A stretch of 64,000 nt of DNA from Macrobrachium rosenbergii (taxonomy: Eukaryota > Arthropoda > Malacostraca > Decapoda > Palaemonidae), in assembly GCF_040412425.1 (NCBI RefSeq), contig NC_089783.1:37374125-37438124 (forward strand), given 5' to 3'. How positions within the stretch are numbered: the first letter of the stretch is position 1; every line of letters starts with the position of its first letter. Below, piece by piece: positions 24,863 through 37,195 of this stretch. The position numbers and the translations under genes are program-made. Under the pieces are notes generated by a model, which was not told the DNA's origin, did not search any database, and saw nothing but the letters and a program-made list of their open reading frames with translations.

Positions 24863-25615
24863 AATTACTCATGGTGGCTCAGAATTGATTGAATTAGACT
24901 GATTTCGTACCAACGATTTTTGGTCAAATCAAGATATATCATACACGAAGAAAAATTACCTCTTTAACAAATAAGTTTTTTTTATATATTTTCCTTTATT
25001 TCTATCTCTTTTTCATTTTGATTCCGAAACTAACTTTACCTTTCAACAAATAATTTTTGTTTTTATATTTTCAATTGTTTCTGCCTCATTTTTATTTCGA
25101 TTCCGAAACTGACCTAAATTGGAAAAAATAATAATGGGTTGCACTGTCAAGCGCACAGCGATTCTTTGGAAAAACAAGAAAATAATTTTCATCCTCCCGG
25201 AAGTTTTTGCCAAAACAAACTCATATTTGAGACAGAAACGCCTCTGTATCGATAATTCCAGGCAATATCGAGAAAGGGACAGAACCAGACACTTTAGGGA
25301 AACTCTTATCATTCAGGTTGAAAACTTCTCCTCACCTCGAACATTTCCCCAATATTCAAGGAGTAGTAAAATGGCAGTCTGATATTTTAAACTTTGGAAA
25401 ATTAACTGCGGCAAAGGCTGTGTGATTTCCACTTGTCAGTATCCATTATCATTAATTCAAAACGAACCTACTGTGATTTAACGTATTTTCTCGTTACCTT
25501 TGCAAGAAGAGGCCCAGGATGTTTAACATTTATCGTCGAGAGAGAAAATTAATGTTTAAAAAAAGATTCCTGAAACATAAGCCCCAGAATTTAAATCCTC
25601 TGATAAAACATGGCG

Positions 25616-25620
<5 letters not shown>
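24863..25620. other. single-copy AT-rich DNA, nothing recognised
   Basis: Overlapping frames at 25043-25312 (minus) and 25119-25382 (plus) lie on the same bases and show no domain. There is a loose duplication of TTTCAACAAATAATTTTTG-type sequence near 24965 and 25041. Confidence 0.4.
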
Positions 25621-25669
<49 letters not shown>

Positions 25670-25685
25670 TCTCTTTCTCTCTCTA
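25621..25685. repeat. imperfect (CT)n array
   Basis: CT units interrupted by TTT at regular intervals. Confidence 0.95.
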
Positions 25686-25765
25686 TCTTCTGTCAGCCAT
25701 AAAGGCCAAAAATCCCATTTTCTAATTATCTATCTCTCCTCAGAATTTCCTGCTAAGTAGAGGTA

Positions 25766-25770
<5 letters not shown>

Positions 25771-25807
<37 letters not shown>

Positions 25808-25841
25808 GAGCACTCATAAAGAACAAAAGCTTTTCGAATTC

Positions 25842-25909
<68 letters not shown>
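25771..25909. repeat. (CT)n / (GA)n inverted repeat
   Basis: A CT run ending CTCTCATGA (25807) is followed 30 bp later by TCATGAGAGAG and a longer GA run. The two arms are complementary for about 40 bases and enclose a loop with the palindrome AAAAGCTTTT. The structure can form a hairpin or cruciform, or a purine-pyrimidine triplex. Confidence 0.9.
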
Positions 25910-26146
25910 CAAATTATTTGTTAAACTTATGGGAGGAGACACAAGGCTGGTGCAACCCGCAGTAGGAAAGACCTTATTGAATTTTATTGCATTCTGCTTT
26001 CCTTGTTGTGCAGAGCGACCGTATTGCAATGTTCTTCTGTGAATTCCCCGGCATTGCCTTGCATTTATTGTCTTTTTTTTTAACTTACTAAGAGTGATTT
26101 GTCTTAGGGAGGGTAGGAAGGGTTTGGAACTGGTCCGATATATAAC

Positions 26147-26537
26147 AAGTAAAAAATACGCCGAAATTCCTTCGGCGCTATCGAGTTTTCTGTACAGCGT
26201 ACAATGCTGTATAATAACTTTAAGCTATGACCCATGAAACTCCTAGCCACGGCCGATGAAATTCATTTCAGCCACGGTCTGGTGGTGGCCTGTGTTTTTG
26301 GTACCTATAGCGGTGCCTGAAGTACGATTATGACTAACTTTATCCTTAAATAAAAGAAAAAAACTACTGAGGGTGGAGGGCTGCAATTTGGTATGTTTGA
26401 TGAGTGGAGGGTGGATGATTAAAATACCAGTTTGCCGCCCTCTAGCCTCAGTAGTTTTCAAGAACTGAGGGCGGACAGAAAAAGCGCGGACGGACAGACA
26501 AATAGCCATCTCAGTAGTTCTTTTACAGAGAGCTAAA
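26147..26537 (-). mobile_element. family A element, copy 7
   Basis: Near full length. The terminal hairpin is altered (ATACGCCGAAATTCCTTCGG). It has an internal duplication of the AAACTCCTAGCCACGGCC / GAAATTCATTTCAGCCACGG type near 26237-26277. The CGGTGGTCTC block is missing. Confidence 0.85.
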
Positions 26538-26665
26538 AAGGCATTCTTATCTTCTTAGTAACTCAGTGGTAATATCGTAGATAACTGAGAAATTAAAATT
26601 ACAAAGCATGACGATAACATGATTGAAATTACTCGTGTGTTACATGCATAATAATGTAGATTTGA

Positions 26666-26672
26666 GTGTGTG

Positions 26673-26749
<77 letters not shown>
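26666..26749. repeat. (TG)n-(GA)n array
   Basis: About 12 TG then 29 GA units. Confidence 0.96.
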
Positions 26750-26752
<3 letters not shown>

Positions 26753-27052
26753 GCGAAAATATAATTTTATCCATCCATGCTTAGTATTTATAAATAGAAT
26801 CAGATGCAATGAGAATCAAGGAATAATACCAATAATTATTATTCATTTGTGCAAGTATAATAAGCTATTAAATCCAGTCATTTTCACAATCGTCTATTCA
26901 TGCATACATTTACCTCGCTTCAGAGAGAGACACCAAATGGAATGGAATACATTCAGCATCTCAAAGCCTCAGTTGATGAGTGAATTTGCATGTGCATTTA
27001 TTTCCTTCATTCTGGAAGGGAAGAGGTTCCATGAACTTTGCTGGAAACTCGA
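26750..27052. other. single-copy DNA, nothing recognised
   Basis: A plus frame (26847-27092) of 81 codons enters the family B copy and has no recognised domain. Confidence 0.4.
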
Positions 27053-27350
27053 CTCTGCACTTCATGTGGTACACACTGTATGCCTTACTTAATTAAGGTT
27101 CCTGGCAGCGTCCCTTCGGCCCCTGTCTGCAAACCCTTCTATTCCTTTTAACTGTTCCTCCGTTCATATTCTTTTTCTTCAGTCTTACTTTCCACCCTCT
27201 TCTAACAATTGCTTCATAGTGCAATTGCGAGTTTTTTCTCCTGTTGCACCTTTGAAATCCCATTACTTTCAGTTTCCCTTCAGCGCTGAATGATCTCACA
27301 GGTCCCAGCGCTTGTCCTTGGGGCTTAAATTCTATATTCCATTCCATTCC
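27053..27350 (+). mobile_element. family B SINE-like element, copy 4 (diverged)
   Basis: The left end is degenerate (CTGCACTTCATGTGGTACAC). The body and right end (GGGCTTAAATTCTATATTCC) are clear. The minus frame 27093-27395 (100 codons, contains HYEAIVRRGWKVRLKKKNM) is the longest version of the recurrent family B frame. Confidence 0.85.
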
Positions 27351-28525
27351 GCCTGTCGCGTCCAAGCAGAAGGAACTGAGATTTTTCCTCACCATGTTTG
27401 CTCACACGTTGTAATGACCAAATCCCTTTTATTCGTCTCATTTCCTTTGTGTATATTCCAATATTTTTTTTCCTTTGACGTTTAGGTGTTCAGTAGGCAT
27501 TTCAAAAGTTCTTGTGTTTTGTTTAATGGAGGCATTCCCTTCCCCTTTTTAATCCCTTATAAATGCTTCTCTTTATCTTTAAATACGCTCATTGTAAGGG
27601 AATGGTTCTCACCTCGACACGACATTAGGCTTAATTGACGGTTTTTCCTGGCATTTAAAGTAAATGAGTTTTTTTTGTTATAAGTCGTCGAGTTTTTTTT
27701 TTTGCCTTCTTTTTGATATGACGTTAGACAGGAACAATAGATATTTATTCATCCAAATAAAATGAAAACTCACACTAATATTTCTTGTGCACTCAGAAAA
27801 ATGTTGCCAATTCTAGATTCCAAAGAAAGTCATTAGGTTTTAAATACAGAATCCCTTTTCATCGCTTTCTTCCGGATTCAAATGCGCTCAGACGATGAGA
27901 CAATTCTTTAAAAGGAGAGAGTGTTCCATTACATAAATCTCCTGTTGTTATCTGTACTGGCAAAAGAGTTGTCATTATTGAAGATTTTATATATAATATA
28001 ACAGCGGGAATACAGACTGCCCTTTCTCTCGCCACCCTTGATATTTGTGAAGGATTCGGAAATCTCTGTAAACCCCATTTTTATCTCACCTAAACTGTTT
28101 CTGGTATAAACTCTGATGCCAGAGTACCGTTTATTTTTTTCGTTTGTTAGGTTAATACTTTATACTCTCTTTGTGTATTTGTTATTTATTCAGTTAGGGT
28201 AGAAAACTGTTATCACCATAACCTCCTCATGAATCAAACTAAAACGTATTATATTATGAGCTTGTGGGTATATCCCTCTAGGTTTCACTTTCGAAATATT
28301 TTAACCCCAAAAAAAAAAAAAAATAAAACTTCTAAATGTAAATTTCTCAAATATTTCTCATTTATTAAATTTTTTTAATCATAACTGGGACTTCCTCTTT
28401 TAGTCAGTCACTTACGAGGAGTAACACAGTAACAAACAATGTTTTTTTTTTTTAGCAGGCGTCATTCACACAAAGATAGATAATTCAAGAGAATTGTCTA
28501 GTATATAACTCATAAAGAGAGAGAG
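27351..28525. other. single-copy AT-rich DNA, nothing recognised
   Basis: Over 1.1 kb without a repeat family or plausible coding frame; A run at 28310-28323. Confidence 0.5.
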
Positions 28526-28772
<247 letters not shown>

Positions 28773-28777
<5 letters not shown>

Positions 28778-29395
28778 TTAATATACCATAAGAGCGGTTC
28801 CCCACCAAGCGATATGAGAGACCCGTTAACATTTATTCCCTGTCGCTGTTAGCTGTTTGGAGTGACCACCTGGCACAGAAGAGTCCCAAGGCTAACCTGG
28901 AAGTCTGAAAAATATGAAGAAAAATATTGCGAATGTACCCATTTTTATTGTGTGCTCGAGTATTTATTGGAAAATAATCATCTATCGTGGAACGAGATTT
29001 ATTGGAAGATCGTGGTATGTTTGTTTCTTCATGTGAAAATTACTAAAAGATAAATTTTAGTTTGATGAATTTTTGTCAGTATTTTAGCACAGATATATCA
29101 TGGGAACTCATAAATTCTTAGAAGAATTTATTTATTAATTGTATCTAATTAGGTTAAGGACTTTTATGCTAAGCAATAAGATATTTAATAAAAAAAATAA
29201 CTATATCAAAGTAACGGTTACGAAATGGCTGAAAATTTTTAACACTGAAATTTCCCCTGTGGGATTTCACTTCTATATCCGGGGTCTAAGATTAATTAGT
29301 ATCAGGTCATAAATTTATTTATAAAATAACTATTACTTTTATTTTTGTCGCAAGTTGATATTGAATTTAATCAGGTGAATAACAATGAAAGACTA
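28773..29395. other. single-copy DNA, nothing recognised
   Basis: A 63-codon plus frame (28862-29053) has no recognised domain. Confidence 0.4.
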
Positions 29396-29436
29396 TATAT
29401 TATATACATATATATACTGTATATATATATATATAT

Positions 29437-29478
<42 letters not shown>

Positions 29479-29490
29479 ATAAATATATAT
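29396..29490. repeat. imperfect (TA)n array
   Basis: TA units with CACACA and GTATGTA breaks. Confidence 0.93.
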
Positions 29491-29732
29491 ACATATCAGA
29501 TCATCGATTCACAGAGGGTGCATTAGCACTGCAATAATGCTTGCAGAAACTTCTAATGCAGAGCTGGGAAGTTTGGCCTCCCCCGTAAACTTCCAAAATA
29601 GCCTCTGAAGCTAATAAACAACTCCGCTAACTTTAATCAGTTGAGGAACGCTTAGGGGATGTTGCAACGTTCTACGATTCTTTGGAAACATAATGGCAAG
29701 ATAATTGGGATTTATCGATATGTATCAGTTCA

Positions 29733-30000
<268 letters not shown>

Positions 30001-30090
<90 letters not shown>

Positions 30091-30099
30091 TGTACATAT

Positions 30100-30160
<61 letters not shown>
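30001..30160. repeat. (TA)n arrays
   Basis: TA runs 30001-30088 and 30109-30160 around TTCATGTACATATACATACA. They serve as the tails of the facing family G ends on each side. Confidence 0.95.
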
Positions 30161-30161
<1 letters not shown>

Positions 30162-30475
30162 TGAATTTTTATCACACCATGATTTATATACAACCATTAA
30201 GCTACAAATGTAATAAGCAATATACAATCCACGGTACTTTGGATTATCACCGAAGGGAAATTATAAGTGATAATTGAATTGGTACCAAAGTGTCTCGAAC
30301 ACTCGATAATACCTTCCTTCGGCAACTCCGAGTTGTTGGAGGGTACTGTCGAGTGTTCGAGACACTTCGGTACAATTCCATTTATCACTTACAATTCCCC
30401 TTCAGTAATATTACCAAAGTACCGTGAATTGCATATTAAACGACATTTGTAGCTTAATGATTGTATATATATATT
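30161..30475. mobile_element. fold-back element of family G
   Basis: Two arms of about 150 bp in inverted orientation: ACCATTAAGCTACAAATGT at 30192 against ACATTTGTAGCTTAATGA near 30442, CGGTACTTTGG near 30233 against CCAAAGTACCG near 30414, and GTGTCTCGAACACTCGA against TCGAGTGTTCGAGACAC. Centre near 30333. The outer ends are family G 3' ends (GATTGTATATGAATCA type) and face (TA)n on both sides. Confidence 0.85.
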
Positions 30476-30764
30476 TATATAAAATCTACTGATCACTTTT
30501 TCCAGATACGTCGGTAATTGTGATAACTACAATACCATTTTAAATTCTCGAATTCATCACACTTTTCAAAAATTTTGTATTCACACACTTTCAATTGAAA
30601 AACCCCTTTTTAAAGAAATCCTTTAATCTCCGGAAAACACAGCAGTTTCGAACCACACTAAGCTCCTCTCCAGGTAAATGTGAAGATAGGAATGAAGAGC
30701 AGCCTCTTGTTAATCGAAACTGCTATGTTTTTAGAGATGAAAGGATGTCTTTAAAACGATTTTT
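30476..30764. other. single-copy DNA, nothing recognised
   Basis: Spacer before family A copy 8. Confidence 0.5.
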
Positions 30765-31141
30765 TTAGTTTTCTGCAAAAGAAAACTATTGTGCCGGCTT
30801 TGCCTGTCCGTCCGCACTTTCTCTGTCCGCCCTCCGATCTTAAGCACTCCTGAGGCTAGAGGGCTGCAAATTGGTATGTTGATCATCCACCCCTCCAGTC
30901 AGCAAACATACCAAATTGCTGTCTTCTAGCCTCTGTAGTTTTGATTTTATTGAAGGTTAAGGTTAGCCATAGATCGTGCGTTTGGCAGCGCTTTCCGGGG
31001 GCGTCGCCGACGCGCCTTCACTCGACCGCATCTGGGGGGCAACTGAGCTCTGGCCGGTCGTAGCTGAGGGTTTCATACAGCATTATACGCTGTACAGAAA
31101 AATCGATTGCGCCAAAGAAACTTCGGCGCATTATTCACTTG
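30765..31141 (+). mobile_element. family A element, copy 8, with GC-rich middle
   Basis: Left hairpin, palindrome and right hairpin are family A. The centre (about 30985-31070) is a GC-rich segment (GGGGGCGTCGCCGACGCGCC, CTCGACCGCATCTGGGGGGC) not found in the other copies. Like copy 1, it has GGCAGCGCT and lacks the CGGTGGCC block, so the two form a subfamily. Confidence 0.85.
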
Positions 31142-31363
31142 TATTTTATTGGAACTGCTTACACGTACTGTGTAATTATCCGTACATTCACAGACCCCTG
31201 TGTGTATGTGTGTGTTTAATGTTCTAAGTAGAACCTTTCTTTTCTGCGCAAAGAGAGCTAAGTGGAAATAATCGTTTAATTCCCTGCTTCGTTTTTGTTT
31301 TTCGTTATTCTTTCATTGATGAAAATTGCTATTATGTAACCTCCGCAAAACTAAATTGTTTAC

Positions 31364-31582
31364 CAAGTCTTTCCCTAAACTAAAAGTTACTCTCATAAGT
31401 TAGCAAAATGAGCTAAAAATCGAATTTAAATTGAGTTTCAATACAAGTCTTTCCCTAAACTAAAAGTTACTCTCATAAGTTAGCAAAATGAGCTAAAAAT
31501 CGTATTTAAACTGAGTTTCAATTCAAGTCTTTCCCTAAACTAAAAGTTACTCTCATAAGTTAGCATAATGAGCTAAAAATCG
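31364..31582. repeat. tandem triplication, 80-bp unit
   Basis: CAAGTCTTTCCCTAAACTAA begins at 31364, 31444 and 31524. Units are nearly identical, with two or three substitutions (CGAATTT/CGTATTT, GCAAAATG/GCATAATG). The third is incomplete, so this is a recent local amplification. Confidence 0.95.
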
Positions 31583-31965
31583 AAACTTCTAAATTGAGCT
31601 AAATTTACGTACTAACTTTGGCGAAGTACCTTTCCAGGAATTTTTTTAATTAAGGAAACCTTGAATCTTTTCCACCTGAGAATCAAGCACAGGGGAGGCA
31701 GGATCTTAGTGTTGGCTGATAATTAGTCTGTTAGTTAGCCTCGAATTACCAATTACAGAGGAAGGGTGGAGGATAGTACAATGAACATCTTGTAGCTGAG
31801 GTAACCAGAACATGATATCCTGATCTTGGACTTCGGTCAGTTTTCTTCCCATGTTATTTTTCGATTTTTTTTTCTTGGAAATCACTAGTGAATTGTTTGG
31901 TACAATTTTAATAGTATTAAGTTAATACCATACACTGTAAATGAGTTTGGCTCTTTTCACAAAAC
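31583..31965. other. single-copy DNA, nothing recognised
   Basis: AT-rich. Confidence 0.5.
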
Positions 31966-32309
<344 letters not shown>

Positions 32310-32548
32310 AGTTTGTGGATTAAATAAATAACATTATTGATGTCTTTAATAAGTGGAGCCCTGTTAATTAATAGCAAAGAAGTAATTTACAATTAACTCT
32401 TCGCATTGTCTGATGCGTGATCGGATGAACTCAAAATACACAGTAGTTATTTTAAATAATTTTCTACCCGTATTTTGAACCTTTGTTTTTTCCTGGTTAT
32501 TTTGAGCACAGCCCCAGCAAAGTACAATTACTCCGTTTTAAAACAGCA

Positions 32549-32866
32549 CACCCCATACGGGGGGAGGCCGTCAGTGCACCTCATGCCGTGCACTGTAGGC
32601 ATCACTTAAGATTCTTTGCAGCGTGCCTTCGGCCCCTAGCTGCAACCCCTCTTGTTCCTTTTAAAAACTGTACCTCCTTTCATATTCTCTTTCTTCCATC
32701 TTACTCTCCACCCTCTCCTACCAATTGATTCATAGCGCAACTGCGAGGTTTTCGTCCTGTTACACCTTTCAAACCTTTTACTGTCAGTTTCCGTTTCAGC
32801 GCTGAATGACCTTATTGGTCCCAGTGCGTGGCCTTTGGCCCAAATTCTATATTCAGTGCAATTAAA
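32549..32866 (+). mobile_element. family B SINE-like element, copy 5
   Basis: Full length from ACCCCATACGGGGGGAGGCC to CAAATTCTATATTCAGTGCA. A 9-base insertion (TTTTAAAAACTG) lies near 32658. No clear target-site duplication. Confidence 0.9.
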
Positions 32867-33238
32867 ACGAGGCAGAAAATGGATTCAGGTCATGAAATAT
32901 AAGTTAATGTACAGTGAAAAGACCGAAATACTACTTATTGCAGCTCTGGCTCTGAAATAAATAGAACTTGCTAAGGTGTTTTGATTAAAAGCGTTAAAAA
33001 TATAAATAATACAACTGATATTGAATACATATTTGGACTGATTTGTGTGTAATTGTTAGGTGAAAATTATTTCCGTTTTTCCCCTATTATTTTTACCGCC
33101 ATTCAAATAAATAACTTGTTTTGCTAGGATGTAGCGTGATATACAAAAGTCAGGCTCAATACGAGGTGTCCTTCTTTTATTACCCTTTTCAGTAATACTG
33201 TTCTTACGCCATGTTAGTGATTTCCGATTCAAAGGCTT
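32867..33238. other. single-copy DNA, nothing recognised
   Basis: AT-rich. Confidence 0.5.
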
Positions 33239-33667
33239 TTAGTTTTCTGTAAAGAAAACTATTGTGCCGGCTTTGTCTGTATTTCCGCACTTAATTCTGT
33301 CCGCACTTTTTCTGTCTGCACCTCTTCTGTCCGTCCTCAGATCTTAAAGACCACTGAGGCTAGGGGGTTGCAAATTGGTATGTTGATCAGCCACCCTTCA
33401 CTCATCAAACACACCAAATTGCAGCCCTGTAGCCCCAGCATTTTTTATTTTATATCATGTTAAAGTTAGCCATAATTGTGTTTCTGGCAACGATGTTTGA
33501 TAGGCCACCAAAGGGCAGTGGCTAAAGTTTCATGGGACACGGCTCATACAGCATTATACCGAGACCACCGAAGGATAGATGTATTTTCGGTGGCCTTGAT
33601 TATACGCTGTAGAGGCTGTACAGAAAAGTCGATTGCGCCGAAGAAACTCCGGCGCATTTTTACTTGT
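33239..33667 (+). mobile_element. family A element, copy 9
   Basis: The longest plus-oriented copy. It has three CTGTCCGCAC-type motifs near the left, the palindrome, the CGGTGGCC block and the right hairpin GCGCCGAAGAAACTCCGGCG. Confidence 0.9.
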
Positions 33668-33944
33668 TTCTGATCTTTTCCTAAACTGACGTTGATGTAA
33701 TTCACACCCGGGATGTATTACAGATTGGGAGGAGGAGTTTTTACGCTTGCTGTTTAAAGCATTGCTTGCGTTTATGTGTGGATGGTTGAAGAATTCTGAT
33801 GGAATCTCATTCTGTTTGTAGCTATAGGTAAATAATCGGTCACAGTTATAAATACGTTTTTGTGCAATTGGAGCTTCAAAAGTTCAATCGAAGAAGCAAT
33901 GCATTACTACCCTAATACCATTCTCCTTGCGTTTTAATACATTC

Positions 33945-34155
33945 TTATCTATGTATTAATGTATTAATTTATTTTTTCTTTTTTAATAAGTGAGTGGGAT
34001 CTCTTCTTTCTGCATTTCCCTTTACCTCCTCTTACTTCTCCTAATGAACACCATATTCTTTGGAAGCTTGAATTTCAAGTCAATGGCCCCCGTGGGCTTG
34101 TTCCATATGAATAGGGTTCGTCTTCTGAATAAAATCAATAATGATAATACCCAGA
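33945..34155 (+). mobile_element. family E 3' end (long form)
   Basis: GTGGGATCTCTTCTTTCTGC, CCTCCTCTTACTTCTCCTAA, TGGAAGCTTGAATTTCAAGT and CTTGTTCCATATGAATAGGG, ending CTGAATAAAATCAATAATGA. It aligns to the 16.1- and 23.1-kb copies in inverted orientation. The AAT tail is short and degenerate here. Confidence 0.8.
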
Positions 34156-35140
34156 CTTAAGAATTTAATGTCAGGTTTAACTAGCGACAAAAGATATTTG
34201 CTGAGTTTGACGTAAAGTGTTTATTAACCTCTTTCCAAAAGTAGGCCTGTATAGCATAATCTTCTTGTATAGTTTTTGCTCTTATCAATTTGTTTTGAAA
34301 TAATCTTTGGATAAGTGTTGCTGATCAGTGCAATAGATTCGGTGGGCAAAACATTGTTGTGGTGTTTCTTGAATAGCAAGTTCTCATGTTTCTTACGTGA
34401 TACTTTTATAATAATACCGTTGCTTTGTTTATTTATATTTACATTCTTGCGCCTTCCGCCGAGCCCAGGAAGAAAATTGATATGAGTCACCCATTTCGAA
34501 TTGTTTTTAATTAAAGAACTGACCTATCAGTCACAGAGAATTTGGAAATACAGTCATGAACGAGAGAGATATATTTGCGATAACTTATTTGCCATCGCAA
34601 TATATCCTGCGGGGCGGATACTCATACATAGGTTGTATTAGAAATATTTGATCTATATTAGAGGTATTTGTCTAGACATTTGATCTGGACTAAACACAAA
34701 TCGTCCCTTTCCGATTAAAATACCTAAAATAAGAGATACTAGAAGAGAATGTAAATTTGTAAATCAGTTCGGATAAAGGTCAAGTATTTTATTTTCGGAA
34801 TATTTTTTATGTATACTCATATTTACGTTTGGTATTCAGTTTCCTGAGTACTTCAGTTTTATTTGAACTCGTTTCAACATCGATATTGAAATGCAAAAAC
34901 CCTGAGCTGTACCTCGGTGTCTAGTTAAAAAAAAAAAAATGTTTTACTTTGTGTAGAAATATTTCACGCATGCGTACTTGACTGAATGTGACTCTAAACT
35001 CAGAATAGAGTGTTACTGTAAATTCTCTGCACGTGTTCACTGGGATACTTTAATTTTAATTCCCAGGCTAAGGCAAATAACTAGCAATTTTCATTTCATG
35101 AAAATTTAAAGCGTCACACGTCTGGATTATATATTGTGGG
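34156..35140. other. single-copy AT-rich DNA, nothing recognised
   Basis: The minus frame 34224-34490 (88 codons) is basic and Asn/Ile-rich with no recognised domain. Confidence 0.4.
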
Positions 35141-35171
<31 letters not shown>

Positions 35172-35215
35172 ACTAGTATCCTATGTGATTTTGGAAAGTC
35201 ATGTTTTCATTGTGG

Positions 35216-35270
<55 letters not shown>

Positions 35271-35299
35271 GGTATCCCCACGCGTATTAGGAAGGTCAT

Positions 35300-35348
<49 letters not shown>

Positions 35349-35381
35349 TGGTATCCAATGCGTTTTTGGAAGCCATGTTCT

Positions 35382-35433
<52 letters not shown>

Positions 35434-35787
35434 TGGTATCCTATGCGATTTTGAAAAGCTGTGTTCTTATTGTAGGGGGTTAATGCCGTCAGTGCACCTC
35501 ACGGGGTGCACTGTAGGCATTACTAAAGGTTTTTTGCAGCGTCCCTTCGGCGCCTAGCTTCAACCTTTTTCATTCCTTTTACTGTACCTCCATTCATATT
35601 ATCTTTGTTCCATCTTGCTATCCACCCTCTCCTAACAATTATTTCATAGCGCAACTGCGAGGTTTTCTCCCCTGTCACACCTTTCAAACCTTTTTACTGT
35701 CAGTTTCCTTTCTAGCGCTGAATGACCTTATAGGTCCCAGTGCTTGGCCCTTGGCCTAAACTCTATAGGCCATTCCATTCTCATTGT

Positions 35788-35862
<75 letters not shown>

Positions 35863-35907
35863 AACTGGTATCCTATACGTTGTTGGAAAATGATGTTCTT
35901 ATTGTGG

Positions 35908-35980
<73 letters not shown>

Positions 35981-35988
35981 CCCCCCTT
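35141..35988. repeat. CT-punctuated tandem repeat with SINE insertion
   Basis: (CT)n tracts alternate with a 35-50 bp spacer of the type AACTGGTATCCTATGCGATT..GGAA..CATGTTCTTATTGTGG. Spacers are at 35169, 35267, 35346, 35431 and 35863. The fourth spacer is split by a family B element. The array ends at 35977 in a C run. The poly-Ser/Leu frames here (35136-35483, 35185-35454, 35740-36063 and others) are repeat translations. Confidence 0.94.
35464..35787 (+). mobile_element. family B SINE-like element, copy 6, inside the CT array
   Basis: Flanked by TTCTTATTGT (35464-35473) and TTCTCATTGT (35778-35787), a 10-base duplication with one mismatch that belongs to the array spacer. The body is 35474-35777 and full length. 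The insertion is younger than the spacer amplification. Confidence 0.88.
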
Positions 35989-36262
35989 GATCACAGTAAG
36001 TACTCACTCGTCAAGAGCACAACCTTTTCAAAATCAAGAGAGCGAAATACCCATTTTGAATAATTACCCAAAGCATATGTTAGTTAGAATTGCTTCGCTT
36101 CAGAAATGTGTTTATTTCTGTCAACTGTGGCCCACGACGTGAAAATGTATTTTTTTTCATGGCCTGAGGTGAGCCTAATAATTTACAGCATATCTCAGTG
36201 AGAATTATTTTTCGTTTTATAAACTCTTTATTTTAGACACTATTAATATTATAAATTCATTA

Positions 36263-36288
36263 TGATATATATATATATATATATAGTA

Positions 36289-36349
<61 letters not shown>

Positions 36350-36365
36350 ACACACACATAATATA

Positions 36366-36458
<93 letters not shown>
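36263..36458. repeat. (TA)n arrays
   Basis: TA runs split by GTATATATGTA and AAACACACACACATAA. Confidence 0.95.
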
Positions 36459-36461
<3 letters not shown>

Positions 36462-36970
36462 GGGTATTTGTGAAGGCATTACTCTCAGTTTAGCTTACCT
36501 GTGTTAAACAGAGAGAGGATGAGAGATTACCACTAATTAACGTGTATAAGCTTCTTACCTATGAAAAGGTAGATTACCAGAGTCTTTATTATCATATAAT
36601 TTAATCACGGAATTATAACGCCATTTGCATTCACGCTCACAGCACTCTCTTTCACTGCTGATTCTGAATGAACTTAATTCTCTATTTTTGCATGCCCATG
36701 CTTCAGTTTATATGCCACTGATATTCTATGTCTTTGCACTGAAAAGAGATGAAATGCATCTCATATACCCCAGGAATGCGCTACTGACGGCCGGTTCCAA
36801 ACAGGAATTCCAAACTGGAATTTCCGTTTTATGTGAGAACACAAGTCATGTTCTTCTCTCTTCTCATGTCACTAGTACATATCATTCTTCATTTTCCTTT
36901 TTTTTTTTTTACAAGTTCATCTATTTTACTTTTTAGTTTGTTATTTTGCCCCTCGTTGGGGGCGGGGGAA
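36459..36970. other. single-copy DNA, nothing recognised
   Basis: A 103-codon plus frame (36625-36936) ends in a Phe run from a T-homopolymer and has no recognised domain. Confidence 0.35.
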
Positions 36971-37045
36971 GGGTGGTAGCTCCGTCAGTGCACCTCACTC
37001 GGTGCAATGCAATGTAGGCATTACTTAAGGCTCACACACACACAC
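36971..37045 (+). mobile_element. family B fragment (about 60 bp) then (CA)n
   Basis: GTCAGTGCACCTCACTCGGT and ATGTAGGCATTACTTAAGGC match the left end only. It is cut off abruptly by ACACACACAC. Confidence 0.8.
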
Positions 37046-37195
37046 CCGTCACGACCTGGGCAGCGGGGCAAAGGTCACATAAAAACAACCTATTAATTAT
37101 TTTAAGGAAATTAAGGCTGACAGTTTTTTATTTGAACTTAATCCTACGAAACTTTATTCCGATTGCTAATAATCTGTAGAATTTTTCAACAGGGT

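Noticed and set aside
30320..30365. Hammerhead core in the 30.3-kb fold-back (CTGTCGA ... )
   Set aside because: No CUGANGA box, and GAAA does not follow the stem.
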